A stretch of 64,000 bases of DNA from a virus, in the IMG/VR virus record IMGVR_UViG_3300021197_000841, positions 1 through 64,000 of that record; one strand, written 5' to 3'. Below are positions 31,901 through 44,329 of the stretch, one piece after another. Under the pieces are notes generated by a model that made no database searches, had not been told where the DNA came from, and saw only the letters and a program-made list of their open reading frames with translations. The position numbers and the translations under genes are program-made. Numbering within the stretch: the first letter of the stretch is position 1; the number at the start of each line of letters is the position of its first letter.

Positions 31901-34900
31901 TGAATTAGAAATTGTGTTTGCGCCTATGGACAATGCTTTGTCGGTATATAATTCGTATTGATAATCAGTACCAGTTTCTTTAACATAGAACGTTGTGTTG
32001 TTTAATCCGTTAAATCCTGTACCGCCAACTACATTTTGTAGTAATACTGTATCTCCTGTGCTAAATGAACTTGATCCTATATTAGCAGTGAACAATGTTA
32101 AAATAGCAGTACTGGCACTAGTTATGGCCTGAATAGACGCATTTGCTCTAGTATTGCTAGGCGAATTAAAACCATGAACACTTCCTGTTGTGACTAATAA
32201 TGGTAAAGCATTGTGTACATTAGTTACATCAGTTATACTTGCTTTTTCTAAATCAGTATCTAAATCACTAAATGCTACAACATCTGTGACACTTGCCAAA
32301 GATAGTTGCTTGTTAATTTGTGTAACAGTATGCTCTAATGATCTAGCATTTGCTAAGTCAATGTCGACACTGGTATTTGATGTTGTTGTATAATCTGTAA
32401 TAGTTATATTAGATAACGCCGACGTTCCAGTTAACGGTACATCTACATCTGCTGTACTAAATGCTAGTCCATTTTGTAATACTTCGTCGATTCTAGCAAC
32501 AACAATATTACCTGTAATGACTGCTACATTTGGCTTACTGGAATATCCGTCTCCACCTGAAGTAATTGTAACACTTTCTAGCAAAGCATTACTGTACAGT
32601 TTTGCTGTTGCCAGTGCGGCATTACCTTTTGTAGGTGGATCAATTTCTATAGTAGGTGTCTTAAAGTAAGTAGTATTTCTCTCGTAAACAAATATGTTAC
32701 TAACAGCACCAGTAATATTTTCTGGATATAGTATTTCTACTTGTTGATTATCTGTTATAAAGTCACTTTGCTTCAGTGATATATCCATACTCTGATGGTT
32801 AAATACATCGCCAAACTGTCCACGTTTAATTGCCCATTCTTCGCTTATCTCGATATTCTTATTTGTATTAACAACATTTGATCGTAGCACACTTGTTATA
32901 GAATTGGCAGTACCTTTATTTTTAATTATACCTTTATAGAAATCATATTGTGCCGAGTCACTAAGTTTAATATTTGCTAGGCTGTTGTTTTTCTCAAAAC
33001 CAATAAGTCCTCTAGCAAGATCAGTTTTTACTGGATCAATAGTCTGGAAGCCGTTTTCATGATAGAGACGTATATTGTCTACTAACAAATCAAAGTTTGG
33101 TAGTACACTACCTGAACTGCTTATAATTAAACCTTCAGCATTGTATCTGCCGTCCCAATTCTTGCTTCGTTGTGTGTGAATTTCTAATCTTTCTTGCCTG
33201 ATACCAATAACGTTATTATAAATTAAATCATTAAATGCTGTATTATTATTAAATACCGCGGCATGTTCAACTAACTCTGTATGTATTAAACAGCCAAAAA
33301 TTTGTCTTTCTGTTGGCGCAGTAATAGTTATTGTATTATCTTGTCTTACAATAGAGCAATCTCTAATGTTAATCATTTTCCCGTCGCTGTCTACTAATGA
33401 ATTTTGTTCTTTAAGTGAATTTTTTATTTCTGATATTTTACCAGTAGAACTTTCAAACGTTATAGTGTTTGCCATTGGACTTAACACAATACTATCATTT
33501 TGTATATGATTCTCTGTAGTCCAAAATAATAGTCTTCTACCGGCAAGTAGCCAATCATTTACATCAGCAATAGATGAGTCAAACTCGCCAAAATCATAAC
33601 CAGACAATTTCTGGAATCTACCAATACCAATTAGTAAATCAAATACGTCTTCGATTCTCTCGTAATGTTTATTATACGGAACCTTCTCTGTTTTGCTCAG
33701 AGGACGTTGATAAAGTGTTGCCTGTGCTCCACCTTCAGTAGGTAAGTCTGCTAATCGTGTCCATTGTGACGGATTAAATGTTCCAGGTAATACTTGCTCG
33801 TTTGCTCTATAATATGCACTACCTAGTTTTACATAACTGTTCACAGGATAAGACGTTTCAGTATTAAAGTTACTGTGAGAAATCGGTGTCCCGCCTTCTG
33901 CTACACCTTGTACTGGGCCTGACTTATCACTTGGTATAATGTCAAACATTTGCGATACTGTGTCATAGCCGGTTACTGAATAACCAGTTGCTGTTTTAAT
34001 AACCTTAACACCTGTATAAAAATTACGTGAATTATAACCGCTAGTATGAACTGCTGTTACTACATCTTCTTTTGGTATTCGCTGGCCTGCGGAGAATCCG
34101 TCGACACTTAAACTGTCGCTGAATACTTTTAAATTTTTATCGTTAATAAATCCACCAAACTTATGACCTAATCGTGTATCAATTGTTCTGATTGGATTTG
34201 CTATCTCTGTATTAGTGTTAAGCGACTGGAATGTCAAGTAACTATCTGTAAGAGTGCTTAATCCAAATTTAATTGTAATATTTCTATTTTCTGGATTAAT
34301 GTATCCGTGCGGTTCGTAATTATCAAACCCTACCCTTTTTCTCGTAGACTTACTAACTGCCTGTAACGGTGAAGCAGAAAATCTTACCTTGTCACTTTTA
34401 TCATAAAATGTTGAGAAGAACAATGCTGGTCTTGCCAAGTACATTGCTTCTGCTACAGCAAACGGATAGTACGAACTCTTCTTCCAGGCGTATTCTGCCG
34501 GAGAGCCGTCACCAAATTTCCAATTATTTCTAGTTGTTATGTTGCTTGCCAGGACAGAAGTATGTGTTATTTCTTGTGGCGGTCTTAAATTTCCGCTACT
34601 ATCCACAGGTATTGCTACATTAGGCCTTGCCCATCTTTTGTGATAACCTTTTTCATCGCCTGCCGGTATATAACCATTTTGTACATTCTGCCAAAATGAT
34701 GTGTAACTACTTGTTATTGCCATTGGATATTGTGTAGACCACCATGTTGGTTTTTTAACATAGCCAAACATTTCCCATGGTGTAGTATGCGGAGTTTGTG
34801 TATCGTAATAATATTCATACACTCCTCTCCAATGTCCTGGTAACTTATGGTCTGATTCATAGTTCCAAGTAAATTTGTTAGAGGAGTCGTAATTGGAATT

Positions 34901-37900
34901 ATCTCTCCAATCAACACCTGTTGCTCTAACCCACTTGTTAAAATTATTTTCTAGTAAGTCGTTAATTTCAAACCAATCGTAATCTGTATCGCTATATTTT
35001 GAAGGTTTGAGATCTTTTATAAAACAGTACTCTTCTGATCTGTTTGCTTTTCTGTATTCGTCTTTTATATTATTATATATTAGTCTTTCAAAGTCTAAAA
35101 TAACTTGATCAATTTTATCACCTTGTCTAGGTACATAACTACCGTCATGGCATCTAATTACATCTAGGTCTTCTTGATAAGATGTATCTGAAATAAATGC
35201 TGGTTCGTATGCTGTTGCTATACCAAGTTTACTTAAACTTGCTGGTATCAATGCTGGTTCAGAATCTTCGTATATTCTTAGTTCTACAATATCATTCTTA
35301 TTCAATGATACACTACTGTCAAATTTTATATCTAGTGGTGTTGATGATTCTATTTTAAAATCTTTTTCAGAACATAATACAGAACCATTATGAGTAATAG
35401 TATATAATGTTGTATCTAAATTAATATTAACAGTATTACTAAATGTATAATCCAGTACTGATGCGTTGCTTACACTAACACTTGATGTAGTGTAGTTTGT
35501 ACCAATAGGTGCCATATAAGAAAGTTTATGAGCATCTTTTGAAATCTTAGAACTTTTAATAGTTTTAAGAATTGTGTCAATAATTTCTAAATTTGTTTGA
35601 CTAAGATAATCATTATTATTAAGATACGATTCTGCTGTACCAATAAACTTGTTTTTAAATTTAGTATATTCGTTGCTACCAAATCTTAGAGCGTTTACAA
35701 ACTCTCTGGATGGTGCTTTTGACATATACATTGCTGTAATTATATCGTCGGATGTTTGAGCAATCATTGCCTGTGTAGTTGCCGACTTGGCAGTATCTTT
35801 ATAATTGTTAGAGCCACTTACTGACCCAGTAAAGCCTGATTGGTTCTGTACTACTGTATGGAAATGACCGATCATATCACCAAAGGAAAGATTGTTAATT
35901 GATGTATTTTTAGGATTAAACTTTAATACTTCTGGTATTTCAAAAAATCCATACGCATCAATTGTGGTTAATCTATCTTCCTTTGTGTAGGTCTTAACAT
36001 TTATAAGATCGCCTTTTTGTAAAGTAACAGTATCTAATAATCTAATTCCTTGATCCTCGGTTACGATATTATAATCAGTTCCTAATTTTAATAATTCATC
36101 ATTCTTGTAAACAATAATATCATTATTATATGGTTTAGCACTAGTTACTAGTACATTACTTGATACTGTTGTATCAGTAATTTGAATTACATCTTCGACA
36201 TATTGCTTAGATGTTACTGGAAACTTGTCCTCATAATAATCATAATCAGCAATATCAAATTGACCTGCTGTAAGATCTGACTTTGCTACAAAATATGAGT
36301 TTTCAAACTTTACTACTTCGTCTTTGTGATATGTTGCTACACTATTAAAGTCTCTGTAATTTGATGGCAACTGTATTGGATGCCAATTATTTCTAAGTAA
36401 TGCGTTGTCTCTACCTTCGTAATCCTGATTTAAATCTTTAAAATAAAAATAACCTGGTATTGTAGTTGGGTCTGCTATAGCAGATGTTTTATACGTTACT
36501 GTATGATGCTCTAAATGATTATGGAACGTAGGTTCACTGCTAAACTTACCACTTTGATAAACAACATTTGCCTTTAAAACAGTATCATATGTTCCTGTAC
36601 TGTCGTTTGTATTATATGTAAATACTGGACAGCCTGTAAAATCACTATTTGGGTATTTTGCTATGTCGTCAACCTTAACACCCTCGTCATCGTATAACGT
36701 AAATTTAGGTGCTTGTTGAATTTTAATTTTTTGTTGTGCTTGTTCCCATCGATTACCATTCCAGAAATAGTCTTTACCTGCGTTGGTTCCGCCAGTACTA
36801 AAAACATGTCCGCCTGTTACCACAATTGACGATAATGATGTTACATCGTTAAATTTCATTAATCCTGTTTTATTAGTACCAATAGTTTTTACAGTTGCTT
36901 TACCAAGCACTATATTGTCTACACCTACAGTAATTAATATATCGCCAACTGAAGGTGTGGTTAGTTTATTTGCATAAATTATATTAGTGGTTGTAAGGCT
37001 ATCAGTGTCTGTTATAAGTCCAGATGTTGAAGCATTTCCTAATATAGGTGTTATATTACTTGATACACTGGCGTTTGCTATAGCATCAGTATCAGCAGAT
37101 GGAATAATTAATACCTTATCATCAATTGAAATTACTCCTGAAAAATTTTCTACTTCTAGTTCTTGTCCATGATTATATATTTTGTAAATTTTCTTTGCTG
37201 TAGTAGATTCGTTGTTAGGGAAAATTATTGTAGACCCGGCACTACCACTACTACTGTTTATAGGAAAGCCTATTGCTAACCCTTCTATTTCTTCTTTTGG
37301 CTTATCAGCAATAATGTCAACTGTGGATATAAAACTGTTACCCCAATTATGTAATTCCAGGTCTCTGTTAAATTCTAAAATTGGTCTTGTTGCTCTGATT
37401 GCTCCTACTGGTATACTAAAGTTAGAACTATTATCTGCTAATGGTTCTTTGAGAGAATCTGCGTGGTACCAGTAGTTTAATCTGCTCCACGGATTTTTAT
37501 TTTTAGAGCCTCTTTCTATTACCATATAGTCAGCAATATTCTGAATTGGTGTGTTATCCCATGTGCTAACTTCCCAAGCATACGATAATACGGCGCCTGT
37601 TTGACTAACATCATATTTAATTGTTTCAACGTTGGCTGTTTGTAATGTTGCTAGAACATTTGCGGCTGATTCTACATCGCCTGCCGCATTAAGAAATACC
37701 GGGTATAAAGTATAATTAAATTTACCTGTTCTTGGGTTTACAAAGTTATCACCTGATTTTTGACCACCGTATTCCGAAGTTCCTGTGTTTATATAAAACG
37801 TCTTAGTATCCGGTGTGCCTATAACAGTTGTTTCTGTTCCTGCTGTTAATGTTCCTATTGTTTTGTCAAAGAACACTTTTGCTCCTGTGGCCATTGAAGG

Positions 37901-39676
37901 CAACATACTAGGCATGTCATCTGAATATATTTGTACTTGATTATCTGACAAGTCACTACCGTAGTTTATAAAGGTAGCATTTGTATTTCTTGCTCTTGCT
38001 GTATCACTGCCGCTTAAAACAATATCAAAACTATTGCTAGTCTTATTTGATATCACATGACTTGATATATTGCTTGTATCAATTGCCGAAGTAGTACTGG
38101 CTAAACCAGATGTCCCACTGGCGCCAGCAAAAGGATTGTTTCTAGCATCACCTGTTACATTTGTAATTGTGACAGCATTACCGTTTGCTTCGATTATTTG
38201 TAAACTGCTTGTTGTAGCAATAGCACTTAAATTATCTATTCCTTCGTCGTTGATAGCATTCATTAAGTCTAAAGGAGATGCGATCAATGCCGCATCGTCA
38301 ACACCAGTATATGTGTTCAGGTCTGCAATTTTTAAATCTGATCCTAATGTACCGCTTTCAACTGTAATAGTTTTAGCACCTGATCCACTACTGATTGTAA
38401 ATTGTGGTTTTTGATTTTCAAAACTTATGCTGGTTTGTGAGTTAGTATATATTGTAATGCTATGACTAAGTACAACATTGTCAGCATTAACTGTTGTTAC
38501 AGTTGCTTGTCCTACTTCAGGATGGTTAACTGCTACACCAGGTTGTATGCCGCCTGTGCTACCTAGATATAATGTGTTTGTTATAATCTCAGAATCTACT
38601 GAACTATCGCCTCCGGCATTACTAAAAGTACTGGAAATATTTAAACTGGTTGTTGGTTTAGTACCATCAACTAAGGTTAAATATGTACCAACAAATCCAT
38701 ATGGTGTGCCAACATTGCTACTTATAACTTTATTTGTTGTATCGAATATATCTAATCTTACATTGTCACCATTAAGTAAGCCTTGTCCGTAGTCACCTGT
38801 GAACGTTGCTGTAATTGTTGTGCCTGCTGTATTAGTGTTTAGTTCTACTGGTCGTGCTATGCCAAAATCAAAAGTTGCGTGGTTGACATTTGTATTAGCA
38901 AATGTTAATATATTACTAACACCTAAAGATGCTATTGGATCTACGTTGCTCTGTGTGCCAGTGGATACTCCATTTGGTACAGCATTAGCATCATATGGCT
39001 GAGTTTTAAATTCGCCATAAGCACTTATTGTGGTTTCTGCTGTGGGCACGTCTTCTAGTATTATAGATCTACCTACTCCTTCTACAATATACGACTGGCC
39101 TATATTATAACTACCTGTAGTAATATGAGAACCAGCAAACTGTATTACCATACCTGACTTAAATACAACTCCATTGGGCGATGTATAGTTAGATGTACCT
39201 ATAATATCAGCAACAACTACTTGGACTGATGCGTTGCCTAAAACCTCAATAGGTTCTGGTCCTGCCGCATACCAATAGTAATTGTGATAATTTATAAACT
39301 TATCTAAATCAATCGGTGGAGCAAAATTGTATTGCTCTGTTTTAAAAATTCTATCATGGTTTCCTATCAACCCACCATTGGTTCTGTGATTGAAAATAAA
39401 GTCTTCATAGAAAACAAAATTGTCAGCCTTACCACTTGACCTATTAATAGTTGTAACAGTTGGCTCTAAATTATAAAACTCTCTGTTAGGTGCTGGTTGC
39501 TCTACAAAAACTGTATTAGGATTTGTGTCAACGTTTGGTATCTTCCTTCCTATATAGCCTGAAACATCTTCAATATTTGCTTTGGCAAATAATTGTTCTA
39601 CGGTGCTTTCAAAAAAGTTCTTGTTTACACCTGTCTGATGCTGTATTGGCAATAAGTCAAAATATTTTTTATTCAT
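16955..39676 (-). CDS. Giant 7,573-residue virion protein with collagen-like repeat
   Basis: One uninterrupted frame of 22.7 kb, coupled to gp6 by TAATG, encodes a protein of roughly 0.8 MDa. The N-terminus ([20 protein letters not shown]) and position right after gp6 suggest a baseplate wedge component; T4 has gp7 there. Most of the chain is Ser/Thr/Asn/Gly-rich beta sequence typical of fibres, interrupted by aromatic-rich segments (around [21 protein letters not shown]) and several GGxGY..xP.v motifs. Residues 4836-4862 are nine Gln-Gly-Pro triplets after a Gly7 run, a collagen-like triple-helix segment. A cysteine-rich segment follows it. The last 130 residues carry [27 protein letters not shown], split motifs common in marine phage structural proteins. 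A role in a long tail fibre or baseplate is inferred from neighbours and composition. Confidence 0.75.
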   Translation of the reverse strand: MNKKYFDLLPIQHQTGVNKNFFESTVEQLFAKANIEDVSGYIGRKIPNVDTNPNTVFVEQPAPNREFYNLEPTVTTINRSSGKADNFVFYEDFIFNHRTNGGLIGNHDRIFKTEQYNFAPPIDLDKFINYHNYYWYAAGPEPIEVLGNASVQVVVADIIGTSNYTSPNGVVFKSGMVIQFAGSHITTGSYNIGQSYIVEGVGRSIILEDVPTAETTISAYGEFKTQPYDANAVPNGVSTGTQSNVDPIASLGVSNILTFANTNVNHATFDFGIARPVELNTNTAGTTITATFTGDYGQGLLNGDNVRLDIFDTTNKVISSNVGTPYGFVGTYLTLVDGTKPTTSLNISSTFSNAGGDSSVDSEIITNTLYLGSTGGIQPGVAVNHPEVGQATVTTVNADNVVLSHSITIYTNSQTSISFENQKPQFTISSGSGAKTITVESGTLGSDLKIADLNTYTGVDDAALIASPLDLMNAINDEGIDNLSAIATTSSLQIIEANGNAVTITNVTGDARNNPFAGASGTSGLASTTSAIDTSNISSHVISNKTSNSFDIVLSGSDTARARNTNATFINYGSDLSDNQVQIYSDDMPSMLPSMATGAKVFFDKTIGTLTAGTETTVIGTPDTKTFYINTGTSEYGGQKSGDNFVNPRTGKFNYTLYPVFLNAAGDVESAANVLATLQTANVETIKYDVSQTGAVLSYAWEVSTWDNTPIQNIADYMVIERGSKNKNPWSRLNYWYHADSLKEPLADNSSNFSIPVGAIRATRPILEFNRDLELHNWGNSFISTVDIIADKPKEEIEGLAIGFPINSSSGSAGSTIIFPNNESTTAKKIYKIYNHGQELEVENFSGVISIDDKVLIIPSADTDAIANASVSSNITPILGNASTSGLITDTDSLTTTNIIYANKLTTPSVGDILITVGVDNIVLGKATVKTIGTNKTGLMKFNDVTSLSSIVVTGGHVFSTGGTNAGKDYFWNGNRWEQAQQKIKIQQAPKFTLYDDEGVKVDDIAKYPNSDFTGCPVFTYNTNDSTGTYDTVLKANVVYQSGKFSSEPTFHNHLEHHTVTYKTSAIADPTTIPGYFYFKDLNQDYEGRDNALLRNNWHPIQLPSNYRDFNSVATYHKDEVVKFENSYFVAKSDLTAGQFDIADYDYYEDKFPVTSKQYVEDVIQITDTTVSSNVLVTSAKPYNNDIIVYKNDELLKLGTDYNIVTEDQGIRLLDTVTLQKGDLINVKTYTKEDRLTTIDAYGFFEIPEVLKFNPKNTSINNLSFGDMIGHFHTVVQNQSGFTGSVSGSNNYKDTAKSATTQAMIAQTSDDIITAMYMSKAPSREFVNALRFGSNEYTKFKNKFIGTAESYLNNNDYLSQTNLEIIDTILKTIKSSKISKDAHKLSYMAPIGTNYTTSSVSVSNASVLDYTFSNTVNINLDTTLYTITHNGSVLCSEKDFKIESSTPLDIKFDSSVSLNKNDIVELRIYEDSEPALIPASLSKLGIATAYEPAFISDTSYQEDLDVIRCHDGSYVPRQGDKIDQVILDFERLIYNNIKDEYRKANRSEEYCFIKDLKPSKYSDTDYDWFEINDLLENNFNKWVRATGVDWRDNSNYDSSNKFTWNYESDHKLPGHWRGVYEYYYDTQTPHTTPWEMFGYVKKPTWWSTQYPMAITSSYTSFWQNVQNGYIPAGDEKGYHKRWARPNVAIPVDSSGNLRPPQEITHTSVLASNITTRNNWKFGDGSPAEYAWKKSSYYPFAVAEAMYLARPALFFSTFYDKSDKVRFSASPLQAVSKSTRKRVGFDNYEPHGYINPENRNITIKFGLSTLTDSYLTFQSLNTNTEIANPIRTIDTRLGHKFGGFINDKNLKVFSDSLSVDGFSAGQRIPKEDVVTAVHTSGYNSRNFYTGVKVIKTATGYSVTGYDTVSQMFDIIPSDKSGPVQGVAEGGTPISHSNFNTETSYPVNSYVKLGSAYYRANEQVLPGTFNPSQWTRLADLPTEGGAQATLYQRPLSKTEKVPYNKHYERIEDVFDLLIGIGRFQKLSGYDFGEFDSSIADVNDWLLAGRRLLFWTTENHIQNDSIVLSPMANTITFESSTGKISEIKNSLKEQNSLVDSDGKMINIRDCSIVRQDNTITITAPTERQIFGCLIHTELVEHAAVFNNNTAFNDLIYNNVIGIRQERLEIHTQRSKNWDGRYNAEGLIISSSGSVLPNFDLLVDNIRLYHENGFQTIDPVKTDLARGLIGFEKNNSLANIKLSDSAQYDFYKGIIKNKGTANSITSVLRSNVVNTNKNIEISEEWAIKRGQFGDVFNHQSMDISLKQSDFITDNQQVEILYPENITGAVSNIFVYERNTTYFKTPTIEIDPPTKGNAALATAKLYSNALLESVTITSGGDGYSSKPNVAVITGNIVVARIDEVLQNGLAFSTADVDVPLTGTSALSNITITDYTTTSNTSVDIDLANARSLEHTVTQINKQLSLASVTDVVAFSDLDTDLEKASITDVTNVHNALPLLVTTGSVHGFNSPSNTRANASIQAITSASTAILTLFTANIGSSSFSTGDTVLLQNVVGGTGFNGLNNTTFYVKETGTDYQYELYTDKALSIGANTISNSGTANGGDAYASANVDFVKVKDLTSIPDGNYYVDHDPSRNYNVTINGVTVSRTGHSTTQFDLYQDPSLRLPVTYGSSISGDTGTLEVYGSGGDKRLYIRGSDFQLAESTLPGGNPSTSLSVLNMTPGRYQPQQRFPIQTANNTTINDIVVTIGGVGVTKSYFGFDNGDRSINLLSSSQLNSKISSDTFTVDLTGTSEMLDDNVVEIDGQYPYIEFYIDGKEIKNTPSYRAVNVSNAIAGTTRVTFSNVSQYANNININANVTISEMGTVQFNNTLTTDIPGAKLSIKSVANDTIIANTTSIRTYKVIDDDPTDNKITIDIDNTETMLKRPTNTVDKGIWPTTSNTIFSIPNAGYVNRANVEWEAFNIQNFDNIIASGKRTNPIEGQHLHLAKAENEDWNVYELVLHGEQNRAGGLVPAKNFVDTVNGQTTLFSNNPLSLYSDGNDINDLNNKRYFDNHIVVKNAELSNIVLKWSNEQLVATPRTVFTGMYVPLKRISRKITSVAPGATGVITEALPNTEARSTKRIFGKLQVPLSNVEFYRPAGVTKDRRIATVNNSVQITVDNIEGLEPGTGENDYPDNVYFYGAGATSANLTVGKKYPIDAVAGFVTDDNGAGTFYITEANITATSFARIGTGNCYVGFESVLRQDTRAEITGITPSTNKVVFKAGDLTDLTNSTNVSISTASDNSSVDTIPAQFYTVADVDTAAKTFSITSSDLRFHDASVAKSAHNKLSVLSVPMGGGIHVLITDGASDKIQGAWRDAVTIEGNATVKKFNTPDFVHFETDSTQFSGNVYPVIQSQVTSDSGTTYSSIAEPTGSAVTNSNVVVYKGEYQNLQGNITRLQSPSILHINNFDNTKIGTYGLGGFKFLNGNTKVSDDQVSNITNKEFIFSKPSATDSVDGLVVMNPSAGVKDLTTRFKVDIDKDTTNNTADIRLREDVTAGDLKKLLFTSSRNTTRKQDLLKGANINYGGSGGSKINEWSSKYNNKPMYIGALAGNNKLSFENIFSEPPESFRSIDNVELELEFRYVTPADLETLKQLTSPASLPRDPRRYLQNTNFDGENRSILPTDDSPIAFNKNVDVDWWVDTYTKPMNKPSLDGFRVDMSVIGGGNSSSSRNFSSRIELWKRYPGEHNSSNYAHPQSKYVTVSEIGGNINEANPVVKFNFNDRGAGISEGIEFLSRVENTSDYHGTQKYKNRHKLKSQNKQNQFDIQPHHPSATNRPLEWWSNDAKSVLVQGEANKFRIELGYDEGVSVYPSSIGEEYIIPIVIVKNIKVNYTLSPVTNLKLDNLRVSMIGGNLSQVVDRKIESVDNTFFTVDNSDNSIPADELSGDVKAVLYRIDENNNKQIIVNDLTSPIKMSDPTDKGYCATLFTTTDANSILNTGTVFGYVSDKPEHITTAGSFLVSIPNTSTTPITGILGNDLNADIKYLPLNYTGKNQPVITEVDVTIRMATYKNESKIYTDVEGMSNTDIVRINDTLNVSGIEGQANVTSVGKTYITIAKGSAQNIINHAIPVANASSLEIISNSSLNQNLVTFTDPLHDMIVGSKVIFSTTNNSDYLNNTSFIVKEVTQNTFKVSVANTSVIPTSDISSLKYAAVFNSPNGNLDVQYFVEPRKIYHLSCNNHNNIFGPEDNVTFYTGSVDTASLNGTTAEVFAGTDRSLSIALSTMPTALTSNLTIRYTDDLNKNVISLPPKYTINNLYGRVPSNEVQWASFTGDKEINISTFDSIGGINTNATFSGFLGNTIPSSETYLPINIFTATDFVSVDHGIGKYTIHAEVVSTTAASSEGLVNIRISNGGLGLYEKGKLKFSNSINGHALSGNEFDILDFIVIIDEDGDQGDQFYTIKAPGATATTNEFSVSYTAYRPNKDRAIKLTKNGKYTGFATPSAVTKDIITVETPYLGALPVDTEGYWVNDIILVKGTSDLGSEMKLRPRFDSMVISGAIQRNLNAKYRIAAQSMVSASPFSDDPDLGESTVIPVYGFANSDKRVDLKEQNVEYSLDSWNSVKVNGAKTTLINTKSIQDVSDSLNFAARYKEGVIQSTGSITAGFMFGSRNFKLDNPLNPAYNQKFVSVPNNLTNLEPVKFDTNNAGNAVKNGVPRYINQILVNNKSKLGSAALSGQYMIDQDNLGQIIDKGKKAGKLTRIGGGKSNAPTLDILSAKNKTVNEYHNNIMSSSTSPYLNKDVAKGAHNAYKKYAELQGMDGIYTGNPGYQTFNTVSAFGEPEGELIKLNGGGGGGGYSGGQGPQGPQGPQGPQGPQGPQGPQGPQGPVVDDGPDCGSFKISLYDINNAGEAAAVQDFDADLLAIAQQYYNFIIGGAGIGNENGSYYDTYDQGIRVGWRDFQAAGGNYSQWTQYLAYVNGSMATSEQKIKYNEAIVDLCEADPGYVKVLDGDLCSNSGEVMFLGNQRINLNDNCDPCALADGINSQNSDYRAICGEPTKEEVNCVIPGGGQGWGETAFGEVVDPTTGSNLIEESLRWGGKKPKVKGDNTRYLTDCWAEVENRHDPLTVRIPSSPPGKGFGMLVEQILNDRGVDPIEGGYRTIVLRLIPSSEKKGDIVNKTIQGSGSGTQPKWYDIRGYGNDTCNWINVDFKQMRSKGGKGLNLGGAEIRFKGFKPGISWYKLELQLSKQDDTSGSNPLTQRLKQMNYDLTKEGRNRHKPTRFGQNLVLGLLVRGTVFSYGGLEEYVKFEDYTNDETGWKYKKIVGYGEKMGGPDTGDEKDRSYYTRDNEGSGYFFTSLWDIHPVQQRRKAGCFTDIDIPVLQAVKIKSAVPFSLGMGCSRSPFAEVGDFMPYVEKKSVASANLALGANLTNEELQSKSTGTGFSAPKVLTTKASSGTIQLAESVGVPSQSNPFMTADYLRMDGLAITPRSGEGSRSGAFDANSNVAFNPGSIEDSTGFNYRIGDKLAIVGGQPKTLDNSAYYLDRVDIQNPGIGYNPADTRFEIVDKNDPKHKLPGVTVRGVYAPSTTGLQPTLKVAGRSATSYYHSFYREYIEQGGGTDKDWINSETVPNYIDTYSSSINELEIDRKRSDIALDELSAKDTFKISSRADLVNSSREYKLFVGTRDYENAGAMMMFGLGIHDKGELGTELIKNSKVYDVFNEIELSNLNGSWLCVWEIPNGTVFPNGHNPSTKFAAMPENTKGLLKVFHDAEVYDSDTSNEYKHFLSQTLTRFNGRIVTFLRVSNNRVFFKVETTLGLEKAPNFEAYGVPDFTNLWSRFYPIDTISEFQNQTTKTVTYQDQSEAHSLTTSVSIDMANSLNVTQVDSNTFKFDSVESGTDQYISVDVNASRQNSTLPISPIEQNWDIFVIQKDISQSYLRVPYTVHLPDELITITEDADGNEVRDVEPVPAFQLAKAMNKIHYNTVYRPMSSPYVKMGESEALVFKFNFDKIPDDAIIQDIDIDFIMRSTMPGDYGMIWLQAPDGTRMPLMQFLGKYGANGQNDQGGFMPGYDYKKNNNGPQEMIFSVTSKDQAETVQPNGVNLVSYGTKVKPWIGNWKRQAGNQGKDLNGTIYSSDYDSSNGTALTQATGAYWNNTNNVLRKWLQGGENVAYSTVIADPSSISLSTGITIEYTDRGTQTLTVPVTSTMSLQQVIDAVNNLNNKFIKARFSEGATNRWEIYSNDSDYKIVNADPRLGLTLTTYKIGKNRQIKGTWYVEVTRPGRVFNLINDSNILSRRPEGATNVGITEYTTAVKTPNIKISYVSPSEDPNYETANKDTITRLEIIQKGGFQAEFSMRNWIVKAIGSGQGFKARAILSKGELIAEDNPDIVEQSAQFEVAEINTSGSITKLRILDRGVYEIFPAEQERGIPLKYVDDGDASQRLEGPGFGARVIASSRSVIDCRQPPALVANNAGPARPETPAEALADVINEAIGPDGGLTADVVDINPDVQVLTFTSDGDGFDLEDVVPGTLDAIGIPTGEYSPQSIGFRSQIGNPGSDFGLGDGNNTGDGNPFNRSGDGDSLVMYNTTVPPEFEGLSSSAFGDIYKYDLSKVDDSSILNSKLQSDVDVLYFESRRYKGLYDNARSVGKTWIDEYDVTGWAHLEDGSVKLRQDALIDSSKLKNALIYQKDNGERVTDVILHDPFKGFIIPEAERNIEYISDGDPVYYNNDGSNFSKVNVGELWWNTSTMRVRWYEQANVDYRADYWGSYVTGSSFDVYEWIESKQTPSDYTGKGTPLSAMNYLVDQVFNTKTNTYSNTYYYWVKDIDSVPQNVKNRTISAKQVSRLLESPRAERLPTYGVADNNTMVFNNIKTYLTDDNSVLQTNFSRKDTKYENKHESYILLGENAELSRIPREFINKLIDSLAGEDKQGNVVPDIHLNKFEKYGISIRPRQTMFMKVTEAKRTARSFLNRELAKIILTGDVYKGWNAYVSTSNLYEVTDWVKEGYTSSNVKARLNVTTLKDMFALTGIDDGVFVQVVDNINPDRIFEYNGVTDDYELVKVINGTIQIKKEFYNGAQNSVLATEIRQLIDAIITNVFKSTNLTNKLYFTMLNYILTEQYQTEWFFKSSYFNIRQSADNLEQKITTKIDPFGDMSDYIKTVKPYTSKLRDFNDRKTHTEITKSFATDFDKPPYQPNLSVQARILDPNSVADANIISTDSEYSNWGNATLNSTTKIRTFTEKVYIDRNQSDIIALGDASNVSLANAYSQPTSLTAEARMSQLLTDSANATPINHIERLFVYHPTIMDLNTKIANTSFSNDIITGLKATRLTTLKILAYADFNGEELNADLFSKSYYDRIGNEILATEFGYDQTAFDGDGYDSDTVVNNYMANTTLDSELVRDSITYAGFDSNTFFKGYAGPARPPEHVLFNAFEGLQFNVQSGSQSGGANVSYKMFLGLNGSVEYTRISNEFKTTLATAISKTDSTIILTDATKVTLPFSGSKASVIYIGDERITFGAIDGNVLKDVSRGTLGTSVESHPAGTKVIDASEQNRIEIGSQAFSSSNNDPEEAYWNQANVALADSTTTIARFLKDKPGSYFD
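25091..25171 (-). repeat. Nine tandem 9-bp units encoding collagen-like Gln-Gly-Pro triplets
   Basis: Nine copies of a 9-bp unit encode (Gln-Gly-Pro)9, residues 4836-4862 of the giant protein. The copies differ only in the third base of two Gln codons (CAG for CAA), so the array is young or kept uniform by slippage. Read as collagen this is Gly-Pro-Gln: proline in the X position, no lysine. A Gly-rich linker precedes it and Pro-Val-Val-Asp-Asp follows. Confidence 0.9.
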
Positions 39677-42600
39677 TAGTAACTACTTCCGCTTGATCCA
39701 CTACTACTGCTACCACTACTAGAAGAACTACTTGACGAACTGCTCGTAGCAGTTGTACTAGTTGTTCCCTCAGTTGGTGCTGTTGATTGTTTTAAATTGA
39801 TGCTTGTTAAACTCTTAACAACTTCTACGTTGTCGACTGTGGCTGTACTCATAAAGAATTCGTCTGGCTCACACCTGACTTGATATAAGTCTCCAAAGTT
39901 AGATTGTGCTTTACTTGGTACTATAACTACAGTTGCTACTTGTCCGCCTAATTCTTGGTGGATAAAAGCACTTAGTTCTGAGAAGTAAAATGTTTCTCCA
40001 AAGTCCCAGTTTGAAATACTAAAATATTGATCTATTAATTCAAGTACAGCACTTCTAATTTCTGTATCGCTTGTTGTAGTATTTGGTAATTTTACTACTT
40101 TAATTTGTGCCTGTACTTCTTCGCCGGCATCCGAACCAAACAGCAATTTAAATTTGCCACTTGTGAATACCATCTGATCACTTAAACTTTTATAATTGTC
40201 TAAGGACGATAATTCTTGTGCTAGTTCATCTGACGTAGGATGCTCTGGTAATTTACTAACAACTTTATTTTTGTATTCTATCATACTATTGTAAAAACTT
40301 TTTGTAATAACAAACATTTCTATGATGTTACTGATGCTTGGATCTATTCGAACATCTGATGGCGCAAAATGATTCCATTTAAAACTACAATTTCGTGGAC
40401 GAGGTTCTAATATATTTTGTGTAAATGATCGTCCTGGCTTAACATTATACGCATTGTTTTCTGATAGTATAACTAGTTTAGGTGTTGTTAAATCATTTAT
40501 TAATTCGTAGACCTTAGGTAGTTTTGCTACTGGGAATACTAATTTATGTATTAATTTACCTACACTATTACCTAAAAACTGTTGTGCTATTTCTAAACTT
40601 TTTACATATATTAAATCAAAATCTGAAAATTTTGTTGTGTCATCTGGGTTTGAACCAGGTGCTATGGTTTCTAAACCAAAGTTTACACTAATTTCGTCTT
40701 CTGCTTGTAAATCTAAAATTTTAAATTTAGCAGGCTTCTCATAACTATAACCATCTAGATCAACTTTAGTTTCAAAAAATACAAAATCTGTTGAAGCGAC
40801 AAAGTCGTCAAATAGTGATGGATTATCTGGGAATCCGTCATAATTGCTGTCTAAAGGAGCAACTATCATTTTTGATGGATCTGAATATCCATCGTTATAC
40901 TTGTATGGGTCAACTACTTCAAACTGTAATGGCTCGTCTAATGTTTCTTTAGAATTTCTATAAATTACATCAAGTCTGTCCTTGTGCCTAAATCCTTGCC
41001 ATCTATTTGTTAAAGTATCAAAATCCGAAATCTTAATACTGCTGTTTGATAATAAGTCAATATGTCCTTCATTTGAATAAGCACCTACTTCATACGAGGT
41101 TGTTGTAGCATTGCCTTGATATGTTTTATAACTGGAACTACCAATGTCCCACTTAACATACGCAATGTTGCCATTTGCTCCGCCGGTTACACTTTCGCCT
41201 ATTTGCGATACTGGTATTTGTATTTCGCTTGGGAAAGTTGTAAGTGTGCCGCTATTAGTTCTAACTACTGCTTTACCTGTAGAAGCACTAACTGGATCTA
41301 CCTTAATGGGTATTTCTACCGGGGATATAAAGTCACCTTGGGCATAATTAGATGAACCACTTATTGTTGTTTCACCGTTCTGTAATATACCAAAGTTACT
41401 AATAAATCTTAATTCTAAGTCTTTTGCTTTAGAGTTTCTGCCTCTTAAAACAATGTTTTGACTTGCGCCTGATGGCATATATGTTGCGTCGGAATCAACT
41501 AACTTCCATGAATCTGATATTCCGTCCTCGTCAGTGTCTTCCCAAATATATGTTTCTTTAATCTGAGGCTTAAAATTCTCTGTGGTTAATTCTATGATGT
41601 CTTTTTTAATTTTACCTGTTGTGCTATCATATGTTTTTTCATCATTGCTAAAATAAAATTTAATATCATTTAAACTTTCAAAAATATACCTAGAACCTCT
41701 GCTGGTAAATGTATACTTAGAAATAGTACCTTGAGATTCGGCCATGTTATATTCTGCTTTGATTAGCCAACTAGCACCTGACTCTCTTTGAGCAACAAAA
41801 TTTTTGTCTTTCTGTAATTGGGTGTTATCAATAATGTACCAATGACTATCAGCAACATTTATTGGATTGTAATCGTAACCTATACCAAAGTCTTCGTTGG
41901 CTTTAATCTTGTTTTGAAACTCTACAGCAATGTCCTGCTCTAATAAGTCTGCGTTTAGTGACGGTAGTATTTCATATGCTAACCAGCCATTTGGAATATC
42001 TCTACTTAATTTAACTACTCCTGTTGAAATTGCTAATTCGTTTAACGGTACAGCACTATTTTGTATTTCTGTAATACTGGCTAACAATTGATCTGTTGGA
42101 TCATTTGGATTTCTAAATCTCAAATACGATCCTTCTTGAATAATTCTGTTATCATTAGCACTATTGTTTAGAATTTCTCTTGTTCCGCCATTTAGTGTTG
42201 TGAAATAACCTGTTTCATTTTTAGGAGCACTTGGTTGTGTTTTCCATAATATATCTTTTTGTAATAAGTCAAACGCACCTGGGTTACTAGCATTGTGTAC
42301 TTTTCTAAAGTCATCGTAAATGTAGTTTTGTAAACTATAATGCTTAGTTATATTACTAATATCATCCTTTAGAATTTGTGTTTCTGTTTTATTCAATCCA
42401 AAAGTAATAAACGTTTGAAATGGTTCGTCGTCTTTGTACAATGCGCCATCATCAGCATATGAAGTAACTTTACTAAATCTACCTGTAGGATCTTCAATAT
42501 CAATATACCTACTATGCCCAGCATGTGTTCTGTTTGTTGCTTTTAATTTTAATATGTTTACACTCTGACTTAATGGATAAACATTATAGTCCTGAGCACT

Positions 42601-43896
42601 TACCATTCTATCTTGAGTGTAGTATGTTTGGGGAGCATTGTTTTTAATACTACCTAAACTTTCTGCTGGTGCTGAATTAAATACTGAATTCTGTAATTCT
42701 AAACTAATTGTTAAATTATGTAATTCGTTTGCCGAATTGAAATAAGGTATGTCTATTGTCAAGTTGTTAAAGTTTTCTGGTCTTAAAGTTAATGATGTGC
42801 CAGCACTTTTTCTATAGTATAATCTAAATATGCCTGTTGGTACATTACCAAGGTTACCATCTGAAAATTTAATTCGTATGCCGTCGTTAATAGTGTTTTC
42901 TACACTATACACATTTCTATCATTTAATGACAACGAGTTGTATGCTAATGTTTGTCCTGTTAGATTAGGTACTTGTTTCCATGATGTTTTTCTTACAGCA
43001 TTTTCATCTAATTGCTGAAAGTATACATCTGTTTCGTTAATGTTTGTATCATTAACGTCAATAAATCTGTTTGCTAATGCTCTATCAAATATATAATCTT
43101 CAAATATAAGTTCGCCTTGCTTAAACATAAAAAAGAAACCAGTGTTAGCACTATCTAATCCTTTCTTATCATTTCTATATACAAATCTAATTGGCTGATA
43201 AACATCTGGTTGTGCTTCTCTGAAAACATTATTCTCGTTAATGTCCGAACTTACTATTTCAAAAGGATATGTTTCGCCGTTTACACTTGCTTGAAACTCA
43301 TACCCTATAGTTTTACCTGTTTGGCTGTTGAGAGCATATATTTCTGTTGGGATTGTTCCTACATTTTTTGATATAATAGGTTTAGTAAACGGATTATTAT
43401 TTGTCATAGCACTATTAAGAATAGCAACAAACTTATCAAAACTATCAGGGTCTTCTTCGTCGTCCCATTCTATAGTAGTATTTTGTAAATTAACACCCGA
43501 AGTATCTAATATTGGTTCGGTTGTAGATATTGCTGTTACTTTGATTAATCCACTTGCTGGTATATTACGTTTAGGAGTGTATCCTAACATATTAGCAAGT
43601 CTTAAAATACTGTCTTTGCTTTCTGCTGTTGATAAAAAGTTTTCTCTAGTGTTTAGATCTACTCTGAATGCTAAACTTTGTGACAGGTACGAAAGCAATT
43701 CAATGATTGCTACAAACTCTGAACTTTCAATATAGTCATTGAAACTTTCAGGATAATTTTCCCTTATATAGTTTAACATCGCCGATCTCATTGTACTGAA
43801 ATCGTATGCTTTAAAACTTACATTTGTATAAGCCGAGTAGGCTACTTCCCAATTCTCCGCGGCAAATAAATTACTATTTCTTTTACTGATTGCCAT
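39676..43896 (-). CDS. 6: Baseplate wedge protein gp6-like, 1,406 aa
   Basis: The position directly after gp25 with a TAATG overlap and the N-terminal region (FSTMRSAMLNYIRENYPESFNDY, in parts, then ELLSYLSQSLAFRVDLNTRENFLSTA and MLGYTPKRN) are characteristic of T4 gp6-type wedge proteins, which form the ring connecting the baseplate hub to the wedges. T4 gp6 has 660 residues; this one is more than twice as long, with added beta-rich domains. The last 36 residues are an unusual Ser/Thr/Gly tail of low complexity. It is translated from the late transcript starting before gp25. Confidence 0.8.
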   Translation of the reverse strand: MAISKRNSNLFAAENWEVAYSAYTNVSFKAYDFSTMRSAMLNYIRENYPESFNDYIESSEFVAIIELLSYLSQSLAFRVDLNTRENFLSTAESKDSILRLANMLGYTPKRNIPASGLIKVTAISTTEPILDTSGVNLQNTTIEWDDEEDPDSFDKFVAILNSAMTNNNPFTKPIISKNVGTIPTEIYALNSQTGKTIGYEFQASVNGETYPFEIVSSDINENNVFREAQPDVYQPIRFVYRNDKKGLDSANTGFFFMFKQGELIFEDYIFDRALANRFIDVNDTNINETDVYFQQLDENAVRKTSWKQVPNLTGQTLAYNSLSLNDRNVYSVENTINDGIRIKFSDGNLGNVPTGIFRLYYRKSAGTSLTLRPENFNNLTIDIPYFNSANELHNLTISLELQNSVFNSAPAESLGSIKNNAPQTYYTQDRMVSAQDYNVYPLSQSVNILKLKATNRTHAGHSRYIDIEDPTGRFSKVTSYADDGALYKDDEPFQTFITFGLNKTETQILKDDISNITKHYSLQNYIYDDFRKVHNASNPGAFDLLQKDILWKTQPSAPKNETGYFTTLNGGTREILNNSANDNRIIQEGSYLRFRNPNDPTDQLLASITEIQNSAVPLNELAISTGVVKLSRDIPNGWLAYEILPSLNADLLEQDIAVEFQNKIKANEDFGIGYDYNPINVADSHWYIIDNTQLQKDKNFVAQRESGASWLIKAEYNMAESQGTISKYTFTSRGSRYIFESLNDIKFYFSNDEKTYDSTTGKIKKDIIELTTENFKPQIKETYIWEDTDEDGISDSWKLVDSDATYMPSGASQNIVLRGRNSKAKDLELRFISNFGILQNGETTISGSSNYAQGDFISPVEIPIKVDPVSASTGKAVVRTNSGTLTTFPSEIQIPVSQIGESVTGGANGNIAYVKWDIGSSSYKTYQGNATTTSYEVGAYSNEGHIDLLSNSSIKISDFDTLTNRWQGFRHKDRLDVIYRNSKETLDEPLQFEVVDPYKYNDGYSDPSKMIVAPLDSNYDGFPDNPSLFDDFVASTDFVFFETKVDLDGYSYEKPAKFKILDLQAEDEISVNFGLETIAPGSNPDDTTKFSDFDLIYVKSLEIAQQFLGNSVGKLIHKLVFPVAKLPKVYELINDLTTPKLVILSENNAYNVKPGRSFTQNILEPRPRNCSFKWNHFAPSDVRIDPSISNIIEMFVITKSFYNSMIEYKNKVVSKLPEHPTSDELAQELSSLDNYKSLSDQMVFTSGKFKLLFGSDAGEEVQAQIKVVKLPNTTTSDTEIRSAVLELIDQYFSISNWDFGETFYFSELSAFIHQELGGQVATVVIVPSKAQSNFGDLYQVRCEPDEFFMSTATVDNVEVVKSLTSINLKQSTAPTEGTTSTTATSSSSSSSSSSGSSSSGSSGSSY
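39679..39786 (-). repeat. Serine-rich low-complexity C-terminal tail of the gp6-like protein
   Basis: The last 36 codons of the gp6-like gene encode almost only Ser, Thr and Gly, including a run of ten serines. Such a tail is likely disordered and surface-exposed. Confidence 0.8.
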
Positions 43897-44270
43897 TAAA
43901 CACTATCCCCTTCAAAATTAAAATCAAATTCGGCTATGAGTGTATCTTCTGTTAGATTTGCTTTATATTGTAAATACATTTCAACTCGTAAAGTATGCTC
44001 TAATTCTGCTACATTTAGATTGATTAATGATACTCTAGGATCGCCATTTACTATTCTTATACAGTCATCTTCTATATCTTGTACAGTCAACGCATCTAAT
44101 GGTTGCATTAGACTTTCTTTGATTATGGAGCCAAAATTTGGCCTCATGACTCTCTCACCCTTACTGGTGTTTAATTGATTAAGTAAATCCTGTTTAACTA
44201 AGTCTAGATCGACTAGGTTGAATGGTGGTTTTACTTTTCCGTCTGTACTAAATCCAATAAATGTAGCCAT
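43896..44270 (-). CDS. 25: Baseplate wedge protein gp25
   Basis: The 124-aa product matches the GPW/gp25 family over its whole length: FNLVDLDLVKQDLLNQL, the hallmark GERVMRPNFGSII, then DIEDDCIRIVNGDPRV and a C-terminal strand-rich end. gp25 sits between wedge and sheath and triggers sheath contraction assembly. The ATG at 44270 gives the normal N-terminus of the family. There is no ribosome-binding site; a late promoter box ends 5 nt upstream, predicting a leaderless mRNA. Its stop overlaps the gp6-like start (TAATG). Confidence 0.92.
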   Translation of the reverse strand: MATFIGFSTDGKVKPPFNLVDLDLVKQDLLNQLNTSKGERVMRPNFGSIIKESLMQPLDALTVQDIEDDCIRIVNGDPRVSLINLNVAELEHTLRVEMYLQYKANLTEDTLIAEFDFNFEGDSV

Positions 44271-44275
44271 ACAAG

Positions 44276-44283
44276 TATTTATC
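44276..44283 (-). promoter_or_regulatory. Late promoter box GATAAATA, 5 nt from the gp25 ATG
   Basis: Minus-strand GATAAATACTTGTATG matches the T4 late consensus including ACT. The spacing to the ATG at 44270 is identical to that at 16908. It would drive gp25, gp6-like and the giant gene, a 27-kb late operon. Confidence 0.7.
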
Positions 44284-44329
44284 AGGTTTATTAACGGATG
44301 CTTTAATGATGGGGGTTTTTAAGTAGGTT

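Noticed and set aside
17001-39002. Many plus-strand open frames of 60-166 codons opposite the giant gene
   Set aside because: They are shadows of a single 7,573-codon gene with Ser/Pro/Leu/Val-rich, low-quality sequence and no consistent ribosome-binding sites.
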